Source of the DNA: Phoronis ovalis
Lineage: Eukaryota; Phoronida; Phoronidae
DNA: 11,608 bases
Direction of reading: 5' to 3'
Assembly (NCBI GenBank): GCA_028565635.1
Contig: JAOXYB010051857.1
Span: 1 to 11,608, forward strand
A program made the translations under genes and the position numbers. Positions 6,301-11,608 of this stretch are shown one piece after another. Positions within the stretch are counted from its first letter, which is position 1, and every line of letters begins with the position of its first letter. The notes below the pieces were generated by a model. That model made no database searches. It was not told the DNA's origin and saw nothing but the letters and a program-made list of their open reading frames with translations.

Positions 6301-8819
6301 GGCTCCTCGGCAGTATCTAGAAAACACACACTGGGTCCGAGGTCTGATGATTGGTACTGGGGCATTCAGTACATGTTACCATGCACGAGATGTGCAGACA
6401 GGGGTGCTAATGGCTGTCAAACAGGTAATGAAGTATAGTATGCATCATCAGCCAAATCACCCTTGACCAGAATCACAATCAATTTTTTTAAGCCAATTGT
6501 GACTCCTCAATACATCAGGGGTTGTCCCAAAATTTAAGTAGGGGATTTGATTTTATAGGAATGTGGCCTAACGGGCTTGAAGCCAATCTAGGGGTGTCAT
6601 GAACATGCTTTTGTTAGGTGATGGGGAGTTTTTTCGAACCCCCGCCTAAAACGGTCCTGATATATGTAATACTACTGCTATAGCTGTAATAAATTACACA
6701 AATTGTCTTTAATGCCATAGAAAACAAGTACATAAGGCACTAAACAATCGTTTATTTGTTTGAGAGTAAAGTTTTCATAATAGGGCCTAAATTTACTCAA
6801 TTTGTTTTGTAGCATATGTACCGTAATAGCTATGTTTTTACTCTTTAGATTTCATTTTGTCGAAACTCGAAATCTGAACAACAGAAGGTGATAGATGCTG
6901 TTCGAGATGAAATTCAAATGATGGCCCGACTTAATCATCCATATGTTGTTCGAATACTTGGTGCTACTCAGCAAGGCTGCCATTTTAATATGTTTGTGGA
7001 ATGGATGCCTGGTAGGTTAAGGGTTTGTTAGATCACCATGATTGAATTAAGGATTTCCTGTCACGTAGTTGTCTATGCACCTACTTTGAATGATGTTTAT
7101 GATTATTGATTAAGAATATACTGTGTGCAGTGCATTCTATTCTTAGGATTGCTCAATTTGCATCATAAAATTTCAATTCTTAGTATCTTGGGTGGAATGT
7201 ATATTCGGAATGTAATACTCTCAACTCGACATGTTTTGTGTCATACCCAGAGTAATATTTCACAGAATGATGTAGGATTTTTGTGCAACTTAAGTTAATA
7301 ACTCATTGAAAAATTGTCAACAAAATTTAAGAGCACTCATTATGGATATTTGGTGTACGAGTAGAAATTTAGAATAACTGTACTATTTCAATCCTGATTT
7401 GTAGGTGGTTCTGTTGCCAAACTGCTGGAAAGTTTTGGCGCTTTCTCAGAACCTGTTATTACTAGCTACACACAGCAAATTTTAATGGGTTTAATATATT
7501 TGCATGAAAACCACATGCTGCACAGAGATCTCAAAGGTAAATTAAACCTTCAAACAATTACTTGCACATGATTCTTCTATGAGTCCTAGCTGTCTTTGCT
7601 GAACCATTTAAAAATGCTTGGGATCGTGCTAGTGTAATAACAAGAAGCAAATGGTTGACCAGTTAACAAACGAGTAAAATAAGTCTTTGTTATATATGAT
7701 CTTTTAACATGTTTTTGCAATGATTTTGATGTTTTTATAAGGAAAACTTCTGACAATTTGATATTTTTTATTCAGGTGCTAATATTTTAGTCGACAGTAC
7801 AGGAAAGAAAATTCGAATTGGAGATTTTGGTGCTGCTGCTAGATTAGTTTCTCATAACACGGGTGTCGGGGAATTTCAGGGACAGCTTCTTGGAACTATT
7901 GCTTTCATGGCACCAGAGGTAAGAAAAGACTACTAGTATGAATAAGTGGAATAGTGCATTTTTCCCATTTGCTTATTCCAATAAGGTACAGTGCTCAACT
8001 GTACTTAATTACAAACTCCACTGCTGAATGTGTCAGACTTGTAAAAAGTAGTTGTTGATTCATCATTCTATAGAGCTGACGTTTCTTGTGATCACAGATG
8101 TTTGTTTTAACTTTTCAGTGATATTTGTTTTCTACTTCTACATGATATAGTAATATTTTATAAAGCACACACAGTAACTGGTGGTACATATAGATGTTGC
8201 ATACTTTACACTATTCAATGTGGAAACTTTTTTCAGGTATTACGTGGTGAAAATTATGGCAGAAGTTGTGATATATGGTCAGTGGGTTGTTGTATGATAG
8301 AAATGTCAACAACAAAGCCTCCATGGGGTGCTAGTGATCTTTCAAATCATCTCAAGCTTATATTTATGGTAAGAACATATTGAATATTGTTTTTTTTGGC
8401 AGTATTATCTTCTGCAGTTAGAAATTATTTCATGTGTCGAATTGTTCTTCACTATTTAGAAATTATAATGAGGTTAGAATCTGTTGACAGTCACCCCAAT
8501 AACTAAAGCGGTGCACAAAATTCAACGTAGGAAGCGATTACAAACTCATATACAGATGTAACTTGTAATGAATTAAAGTTCTGCAAAACTTTGCATGTAG
8601 CTATTATGAAAAATTTTTTTTTTTTGATACCTAAGCATTTCTACATAAATAAAAATTTTGTAGATTGCATCTTCTAAGGATCCTCCTCCCATACCCGATA
8701 GATTATCCCCAGCTGTCAAAGATTTACTTCTGCGTTGTTTAGAAGTTAACCGTGAACACAGACCATCTGCCAAAGAGCTTTTATGTCATCCTCTGTTTAC
8801 ACGGTACAAAGCAAAATGA
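279..8819 (+). CDS. MAP3K1: MAP3K1 (MEKK1) orthologue, 16 coding exons, 5'-incomplete
   Basis: This is a mitogen-activated protein kinase kinase kinase that phosphorylates MAP2Ks (in the family, MKK4/7 and MEK1/2) and also carries a RING-type E3 ubiquitin ligase domain; it acts in the cytoplasm. Exons: 279-392, 902-1053, 1309-1427, 1696-1786, 2108-2261, 2586-2828, 3073-3194, 3393-3484, 3687-5693, 5919-6088, 6281-6424, 6849-7011, 7405-7536, 7776-7918, 8237-8368, 8664-8819. All introns are GT-AG and the phases join without a stop, giving 1377 visible residues. Domains in window numbering: SWIM 2-11, RING 97-145, TOG-like about 211-504, disordered linker about 505-1031, UIM-like about 1039-1057, kinase about 1106-1370. 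The order matches vertebrate MAP3K1, whose protein is about 1500 residues, so the missing part is the N-terminus before the SWIM motif. No frameshift, internal stop or lost catalytic residue is seen. Exon edges are inferred without transcript data. Confidence 0.95.
393..901 (+). other. MAP3K1: Intron, 509 bases, nothing further found
   Basis: The sequence is AT-rich with stops in all frames that matter. A minus-strand open stretch here has no recognisable protein features. No repeat or RNA element stands out. Confidence 0.6.
902..1053 (+). CDS. MAP3K1: MAP3K1 exon: SWIM-RING linker
   Basis: The exon follows a TTATAG acceptor and ends GG|GTATGT. The first residues ([12 protein letters not shown]) match the vertebrate MAP3K1 stretch after the SWIM motif. 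The rest is a low-complexity Ala/Lys then Pro/Ser-rich segment ([13 protein letters not shown]) with no fold apparent. Entry phase 0, exit phase 2. Confidence 0.9.
1309..1427 (+). CDS. MAP3K1: MAP3K1 exon: first half of RING finger
   Basis: The exon lies between a TTTTTAG acceptor and a strong GTAAGT donor. It encodes the first part of the RING: TCPIC, then after 12 residues CEGGC, then QNKLHLHC. These are the first zinc ligands of the ligase domain (window residues C97, C100, C113, C117, H122/H124, C125). The C-x3-C and NKLHxHC pattern agrees with what I recall of vertebrate MAP3K1. Exit phase 1. Confidence 0.94.
1696..1786 (+). CDS. MAP3K1: MAP3K1 exon: second half of RING finger
   Basis: The exon follows TTTTTCAG; the split Trp codon (T|GG) joins SV to WFQLCRRQ. 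It carries [11 protein letters not shown], the last zinc ligand pair (C142 and C145) and the Trp typical of E3-active RING fingers that contact an E2 enzyme. It ends at GA|GTAAGC, just before a perfect inverted repeat in the intron (1793-1816). Exit phase 2. Confidence 0.94.
1787..2107 (+). other. MAP3K1: Intron, 321 bases, with hairpin next to the 5' splice site
   Basis: This intron starts GTAAGC and ends TTTCCAG. Apart from the perfect inverted repeat at 1793-1816, nothing stands out. Confidence 0.65.
1793..1816 (+). repeat. Perfect 11-base inverted repeat at intron start
   Basis: ACTTCTTTACT (1793-1803) and AGTAAAGAAGT (1806-1816) are exact reverse complements separated by AA. In RNA this gives a stem of about 10 base pairs with a four-base loop, starting six bases after the exon end at 1786. 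Confidence 0.75.
2108..2261 (+). CDS. MAP3K1: MAP3K1 exon: Pro/Ser-rich linker after RING
   Basis: The exon follows TTTCCAG and ends GAG|GTATGT. It encodes about 51 residues rich in Pro, Ser, Thr and Glu, presumably unstructured, ending in SQPWLE. The PW motif corresponds to the segment just before the helical domain of vertebrate MAP3K1. Exit phase 0. Confidence 0.88.
2262..2585 (+). other. MAP3K1: Intron, 324 bases, nothing further found
   Basis: AT-rich intron between the Pro/Ser linker exon and the first TOG-like exon. No element could be supported. Confidence 0.6.
2586..2828 (+). CDS. MAP3K1: MAP3K1 exon: TOG-like domain, part 1
   Basis: The exon encodes 81 residues. [20 protein letters not shown] is clearly related to the start of the vertebrate MAP3K1 helical-repeat region, described as a tubulin-binding TOG domain. 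It ends with [11 protein letters not shown] before GTAAGT. Entry and exit phase 0. The related vertebrate segment carries a Gly/Ser-rich insert; here only a short loop ([12 protein letters not shown]) is present. Confidence 0.93.
3073..3194 (+). CDS. MAP3K1: MAP3K1 exon: TOG-like domain, part 2
   Basis: The acceptor TTTTTAG|AG is ambiguous between two positions two bases apart; phase 0 entry selects the start given. It encodes [12 protein letters not shown] and [20 protein letters not shown], amphipathic HEAT-like helices closely matching vertebrate MAP3K1. The donor is AG|GTTCGT, a weaker 5' splice site than its neighbours. Exit phase 2. Confidence 0.92.
3393..3484 (+). CDS. MAP3K1: MAP3K1 exon: TOG-like domain, part 3
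   Basis: The exon follows TATTGCAG and encodes [19 protein letters not shown] then [12 protein letters not shown], highly similar to vertebrate MAP3K1. It ends GCAG|GTAGAT. Entry phase 2, exit phase 1. Confidence 0.93.
3687..5693 (+). CDS. MAP3K1: MAP3K1 large exon: end of TOG-like domain and disordered linker
   Basis: This 2007-base exon encodes 669 codons without a stop. The first ~140 codons ([11 protein letters not shown] to about [12 protein letters not shown], near 4110) finish the TOG-like domain. The remainder is polar, acidic and repeat-poor, with 14 Ser-Pro or Thr-Pro sites, as expected of a regulatory linker phosphorylated by proline-directed kinases. Visible motifs are a proline-rich run (4919-4969, [17 protein letters not shown]), a four-cysteine cluster (5177-5212), two DSG sequences (4691, 5570), an acidic stretch near 5272-5340, and [10 protein letters not shown] (5645-5674), which is conserved with vertebrates. 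Vertebrate MAP3K1 also has one unusually large exon in this region. Entry phase 1, exit phase 1 at GCAG|GTAAGT. Confidence 0.94.
5919..6088 (+). CDS. MAP3K1: MAP3K1 exon: UIM-like helix before the kinase
   Basis: The exon follows TATTATAG and ends AATGAA|GTATGT. It encodes [20 protein letters not shown] and then [14 protein letters not shown], aligning with the acidic, Ala-rich segment and the LPIVP motif of vertebrate MAP3K1. L-x-x-A-x-x-x-S with flanking acids fits a ubiquitin-interacting motif. The exon ends in the hydrophobic run [10 protein letters not shown]. Exit phase 0. Confidence 0.93.
6281..6424 (+). CDS. MAP3K1: MAP3K1 exon: kinase N-lobe, Gly loop and catalytic Lys
   Basis: The exon encodes 48 residues. 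The nucleotide-binding loop is IGTGAFST (6350-6373), in which Ser takes the place of the third Gly as in vertebrate MEKK1. LMAVKQ holds the ATP-binding Lys (codon 6419-6421). Phase 0 at both ends. Confidence 0.96.
6425..6848 (+). other. MAP3K1: Intron, 424 bases, with a less AT-rich block
   Basis: The part at about 6500-6660 has visibly more G and C runs (for example AGGGGTTG, TAGGGGA, GAACCCCCGCC) than the other introns. A 7-base inverted repeat, TCACAAT/ATTGTGA, lies at 6473-6479 and 6496-6502. It may be a relic of an inserted repeat; I cannot name a family. Confidence 0.45.
6849..7011 (+). CDS. MAP3K1: MAP3K1 exon: kinase helix C and hinge
   Basis: The exon encodes [14 protein letters not shown], where Glu in DEI is the helix C residue that pairs with the catalytic Lys, and the hinge MFVEWMPG. 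Donor G|GTAGGT, exit phase 1. Confidence 0.95.
7012..7404 (+). other. MAP3K1: Intron, 393 bases, nothing further found
   Basis: AT-rich intron between the hinge and catalytic-loop exons. No element could be supported. Confidence 0.6.
7405..7536 (+). CDS. MAP3K1: MAP3K1 exon: kinase catalytic loop
   Basis: The exon runs from [14 protein letters not shown] through [15 protein letters not shown] to HRDLKG. It contains the catalytic HRD Asp and the following Lys. Splicing at DLK G|GA is the usual place in this family. Entry and exit phase 1. Confidence 0.96.
7776..7918 (+). CDS. MAP3K1: MAP3K1 exon: DFG motif and activation segment
   Basis: The exon encodes GDFGAAARL (Mg-binding DFG) and the activation segment [17 protein letters not shown]. 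The Thr of LLGT and the APE motif are intact; activation-loop Thr phosphorylation switches on MEKK1 in vertebrates. Exit phase 0 at GAG|GTAAGA. Confidence 0.96.
7919..8236 (+). other. MAP3K1: Intron, 318 bases, small hairpin only
   Basis: Intron between the activation-segment exon and the C-lobe exon. The one structure seen is GTACAGT (7986-7992) and ACTGTAC (7998-8004), a perfect 7-base stem with loop GCTCA, extendable by one G-U and one A-U pair. Confidence 0.55.
8237..8368 (+). CDS. MAP3K1: MAP3K1 exon: kinase C-lobe
   Basis: The exon encodes [20 protein letters not shown] and then [10 protein letters not shown], kinase subdomains IX and X with the conserved Asp of DIWSVG. Phase 0 at both ends. 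Confidence 0.95.
8664..8819 (+). CDS. MAP3K1: MAP3K1 last coding exon and stop
   Basis: The exon follows TTTTGTAG, downstream of a 13-base T run. It encodes [20 protein letters not shown] and [16 protein letters not shown] with the conserved subdomain XI Arg, ending in TRYKAK and TGA at 8817-8819. The protein ends a few residues after the kinase fold, as in vertebrates. Confidence 0.96.
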   Translation: MASSKDPPPIPDRLSPAVKDLLLRCLEVNREHRPSAKELLCHPLFTRYKAK

Positions 8820-9384
8820 ACACCATATTAAATTGTGCTACGAAGTTACAGGCGATAATAGATTTGATATGGGCAGAAAAGATAATTGTTTCTAGTTCTG
8901 CCAAAAAGTACAAAAAAGTTTGTTTTGTGCAAAATAATAGGTAATTTATGGTGCAAGTCCTCATAACCGTACCATATATGCTGTTAACACTGCCCTATAC
9001 TATTTTACAGTATGAACCTGTTTTTGTTACGCATTTAGTGGGTGAAGCTAGATCTCACTTTAAAATGGAAAACTTTATTTTTTGCAACTTATATTTTGGT
9101 AGTAAGTATACACTGTGTTGTATTGATAAGAAGTTATGAACTTGCTGAATCAAATCTTATTATTACTGTTGCGGAACCCTCAGTTTTAGTTTTTAGGCAC
9201 TGGCTTATTGTAAAGTTGTAGCTGATTTCACATAACTGTCACCATTGATGTTAGCGGAGTACAATGTATTTTGTTCCAAACCTTTGAAGTAAACTGGTGT
9301 GTTATGAAAATAGGAAATTGAATAGCATTTATTAACGACAGATTATTGCTGAACAAATGTCACTTTATATTGCCTAATGTAAAC

Positions 9385-9390
9385 AATAAA
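9385..9390 (+). promoter_or_regulatory. MAP3K1: Candidate polyadenylation signal for MAP3K1 (proximal)
   Basis: AATAAA about 570 bases after the stop codon, followed by T-rich and GT-containing sequence (9400-9440) of the kind found downstream of cleavage sites. Confidence 0.55.
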
Positions 9391-9664
9391 TTCATTTGTT
9401 AATTTTTTTAAACATTTTGATTGTAGCAATATTTGTTATTTTACAATTTAATTTAATGCTTGGATAGGCTCGGATGAATGTTCGAACTCGATTTTATTTG
9501 GGAAAGCGCTGACCACAAGTATATACACACCTATCATATATCATTAGCCCACACTTGTATCAAGCTCAGATTCATACGTACAGATTCAGAATTTTAGTTA
9601 TTATAGTTTGTGCATGATCCTATTTTTTATTATTATGTGTATTGTGCATAAAAACAAAACAACC

Positions 9665-9740
9665 CAGATCAAATATTGAAAATATAACAGATCATGTGAT
9701 GCCCAAATGTGGTTTCAACAGTTTCCCAATATTTGATTTG
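9665..9740 (+). repeat. Long-loop inverted repeat in the MAP3K1 3' region
   Basis: ATCAAATATTG (9668-9678) is the exact reverse complement of CAATATTTGAT (9727-9737). The stem extends by G-U, A-U and C-G pairs outward (9665-9667 with 9738-9740), giving 14 pairs and a 48-base loop. Confidence 0.65.
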
Positions 9741-10243
9741 TATTAATCGAGTGTTGTGCTCACCATGCACTATTCTAGCCATACAACTAAGAAGTTGAAT
9801 TCTTATTGGATATTCTTTCGAAGTTGATCAACATGTGTAATTTTATGTATTGACAATATAACATTTAAAGTATTTGTACTAAATGCATCTGAACTATCCT
9901 TGTCAGTATTATTCTCAGCTTAGTGGAGAGTATCAGAATTTAGTTGCTGAGATTTAAAATCCTGTGAAAGACCACCCAATTTTGCAGGTTTTAACATAAG
10001 GGGCATTTAAATTTCACATGTCATGCATGTAATATTGCATATAGAAGCAAGATGGTAGTGCCCTGTGATATCTGCTACTACCTATAAAGTTTAATTTCAT
10101 ACGCAAAGAAACTCAGTTATGGTCTCTGTTACATTAGTGTGTTTCTATATGAATTCAGGGAAGTTGCATCACCAGGTGGCCATAATTTGTCTATGCACTG
10201 AAAGCAATATTGATTTTGTTTTGAGTTGTTTCTGTGTTGCTGG

Positions 10244-10249
10244 AATAAA
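10244..10249 (+). promoter_or_regulatory. MAP3K1: Candidate polyadenylation signal for MAP3K1 (distal)
   Basis: AATAAA about 1.4 kb after the stop codon, with GT/T-rich sequence from 10268 to 10290. If it is used, the 3' UTR would extend to about 450 bases from the peroxiredoxin stop codon. Confidence 0.45.
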
Positions 10250-10486
10250 TAGAATTATTTTTCAGAAAATGTTCTTGTAACTTTATGTATTCATATGAAA
10301 ATTAAAGTAAAATGCACCACTGTTGAGAACATGTGGTTTATATTTTAACACCCAACAAGGAACAAAAGAACAGATTGAAGACAATTTACCACAACGTGGC
10401 TACATTAATAGAGAAAATGACAATTAAACACTGAATGAAAGTAAATGCTGTATGCAATCAACTTGTTAAAATGCAGCTAACCTAGG

Positions 10487-10520
10487 ATATAAAACTTAAG
10501 AGTTTTATATACATGTATAT
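10487..10520. repeat. Overlapping palindromes in the peroxiredoxin 3' region
   Basis: ATATAAAACT (10487-10496) and AGTTTTATAT (10501-10510) form a perfect 10-base stem with loop TAAG. The overlapping 14-mer ATATACATGTATAT (10507-10520) is a perfect palindrome. Confidence 0.7.
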
Positions 10521-10706
10521 GCCAGATCTAAGCTTTTGCCATCTCCTTTTAAGAGTAAAAAAAAAAACAACTTAAAAAGCCATGAATTTCGTAGTGCCTG
10601 AGACACTATTAAAAAAATGATAAACTATCAAAAAGCTTCGCAAAAATAAAATATTAACCGATGAAATCAGAAAGCAAACATAATGAGGATTTGATAATTA
10701 CATATT

Positions 10707-10804
10707 TCAATCTGAAGCATTAGCATTCTTCTGAAAATATGCTTTACTTTTGTCTTTGTCTGGTTTAATTGTATCTTGGCCTGGCCTCCAACCAGCTGGA
10801 CAAA
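10707..10804 (-). CDS. PRDX1/2: Peroxiredoxin last coding exon with resolving Cys
   Basis: The exon follows a TTTGTAG acceptor on the minus strand and is 98 bases including the stop. It encodes the C-terminal arm with the resolving Cys and the YF motif. The NANASD tail is not one I know from other family members. Confidence 0.94.
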
Positions 10805-11384
10805 CTACAAAGCAAAATGTAGAACAGGTACAATCAAATCTCAAAAGATACATCTGTCATTTGTTTTTTGTGTCACAATTCTGTGACAGTGATTTTGATT
10901 GATGCATGGTAAACTGTAATAGAAACACACTGTCTCAGGAAAACTGGTCTTAATTCATACCAGCTCACAGAAAGCTTAGTATAATGGTATGGTGTGTATT
11001 CTGTACCAGTAAGCTTTTTAGGCCGCATATGTTTTCTCTTCCATTTCTATGTGAAATAATATTTACTCTGGGCACTTTTTACTATATCTACTCATTTCCA
11101 TTCAAACAAATTTACTGTATGCAGACATTATTTTTGACTAAAATACATCTATTGAGGTCTGTATTATACAGACAAGACCCGAGTGTCTGTTATAGGTCGA
11201 AGTAATCTGAATGATGTATCAGGAGCACATCAGAGTAAGTCGTAATAACATACCTTCCCCATGTTTATCTGTAAACTGGAATGCCTGTACAAGCCTTAAC
11301 GTCTCATCTACAGAGCGTCCAACTGGCAGATCATTAACTGTTATTTGCCTCAAGATTCCAGATTCATTTATAATATAAAGGCCC
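10707..11384 (-). CDS. PRDX1/2: Typical 2-Cys peroxiredoxin (PRDX1/2-like), 3' part, two exons
   Basis: This is a thiol peroxidase that reduces hydrogen peroxide and is recycled by thioredoxin; it is probably cytosolic. Minus-strand exons are 11384-11254 and 10804-10707, joined through a phase 1 GT-AG intron. The first exon encodes [37 protein letters not shown] and TDKHGE, nearly identical to animal PRDX1/2. The second starts at VCPAGWRPG with the resolving Cys (codon 10802-10800), continues [14 protein letters not shown] and ends QKNANASD and TGA. The C-terminal YF motif (10739-10734) is a mark of peroxide-sensitive eukaryotic enzymes. The IKPD...SKxYF tail favours PRDX1/2 over PRDX3 or PRDX4. 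The exons with the peroxidatic Cys and the GGLG motif lie beyond the right edge. It is convergent with MAP3K1. Confidence 0.95.
10805..11253 (-). other. PRDX1/2: Peroxiredoxin last intron, 449 bases
   Basis: GT-AG intron on the minus strand. It contains a perfect 7-base inverted repeat TGTCACA/TGTGACA (10871-10877 and 10882-10888). A plus-strand open stretch of 73 codons near 10984-11205 has no features of a real gene. Confidence 0.7.
11254..11384 (-). CDS. PRDX1/2: Peroxiredoxin penultimate coding exon
   Basis: The exon lies between a TTTTCAG acceptor and an AAG|GTATGT donor on the minus strand. It is 131 bases: one base finishing a split codon (most likely Arg), 43 codons and one base of the Val codon. 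It covers the strand-helix end of the thioredoxin fold and the start of the C-terminal arm. Confidence 0.94.
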
Positions 11385-11608
11385 CTGAAAATAACAGAAT
11401 GTACATACATTCCAGTTTTACAACCCTGTGCACCTGTACATATTGAGTTATAACCAATCCAACAAGTGGCACTGTACATCAAAATTGCATGGAAAATAAA
11501 TATTTTGAAAAAAATATGAAAAAGCACTTACATGTGCTCTGTTTAATAAGTGTTTTAAATCTGGTATAATGCCATCAATATGGAACAAAGCAATAGTAGT
11601 CCCTATAC
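11385..11608 (-). other. PRDX1/2: Peroxiredoxin intron running off the right edge
   Basis: The open frame of the exon continues upstream only as non-conserved sequence, and the TTTTCAG acceptor lies exactly at the conservation limit. No further peroxiredoxin exon is visible before the end. Confidence 0.7.

Larger units (their letters stand above)
8820..10706 (+). other. Convergent 3' regions: MAP3K1 3' UTR and peroxiredoxin 3' UTR
   Basis: No coding sequence is recognisable on either strand. Short open stretches are AT-rich and show no family features. The left part is most likely the 3' UTR of MAP3K1, with AATAAA at 9385 and 10244. The right end holds the peroxiredoxin 3' UTR on the minus strand, where I find no canonical AATAAA within the nearest 450 bases; an ATTAAA variant lies at 10095-10090. 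Inverted repeats occur at 9665-9740 and 10487-10520. Confidence 0.7.

Noticed and set aside
6350-6373. Loss of the third Gly in the kinase nucleotide-binding loop
   Set aside because: Vertebrate MEKK1 has the same GxGAFSxC form, so this is a family trait and not a defect.
8609-8626. A-rich then T-rich homopolymer run as a retroposed tail
   Set aside because: It is most simply part of the polypyrimidine-rich region before the last exon's acceptor; no target-site duplication or retroposed body is seen.
8948-9139. Plus-strand 63-codon open stretch after the kinase stop
   Set aside because: It has hydrophobic, AT-driven composition, no homology I can recognise, and sits in the 3' UTR.
10984-11205. 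Plus-strand 73-codon open stretch
   Set aside because: It falls inside the last peroxiredoxin intron and has no supporting signals.

Overview
The window is nuclear DNA from an animal, almost certainly an invertebrate. Spliced genes with canonical GT-AG introns of about 190-510 bases, AT-rich non-coding sequence and two recognisable metazoan signalling and redox genes support this. The set of domains (SWIM, RING, TOG-like, kinase) is that of the vertebrate-type MAP3K1, which also occurs in several invertebrate groups. I cannot name the phylum; a mollusc, another lophotrochozoan, a non-vertebrate deuterostome or a cnidarian would all fit.

Plus strand, about 279-8819: the 3' part of one MAP3K1 (MEKK1) orthologue. 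I placed 16 coding exons from homology, splice signals and reading phase. All 15 junctions keep one frame. The exons total 4134 bases, encoding 1377 residues and a TGA stop. The order is SWIM zinc motif (279-392), linker (902-1053), RING finger (1309-1427 and 1696-1786), Pro/Ser-rich linker (2108-2261), TOG-like helical repeat domain (2586 to about 4110), a long disordered linker rich in Ser/Thr-Pro sites inside one 2007-base exon (3687-5693), a ubiquitin-interacting-motif-like helix (5919-6088), and a complete Ser/Thr kinase domain over six exons (6281-8819). The N-terminal exon(s) upstream of the SWIM motif lie outside the window.

About 8820-10706: no coding sequence seen. It holds the 3' UTR of the kinase gene, with two AATAAA signals (9385 and 10244), and the 3' UTR of the next gene. 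Minus strand, 10707-11384: the last two coding exons of a typical 2-Cys peroxiredoxin (PRDX1/2-like), convergent with MAP3K1 and running out of the right edge.

The two genes are convergent neighbours with 1887 bases between their stop codons. MAP3K1 feeds JNK, p38 and ERK cascades and acts as an E3 ubiquitin ligase; the peroxiredoxin removes peroxides. Both act in stress signalling, but adjacency alone gives no evidence of a joint system. I see no mobile element that can be named, no CRISPR, no RNA gene and no clearly new system. The points most worth a second look are short motifs in the kinase linker and several perfect inverted repeats in introns and UTRs.
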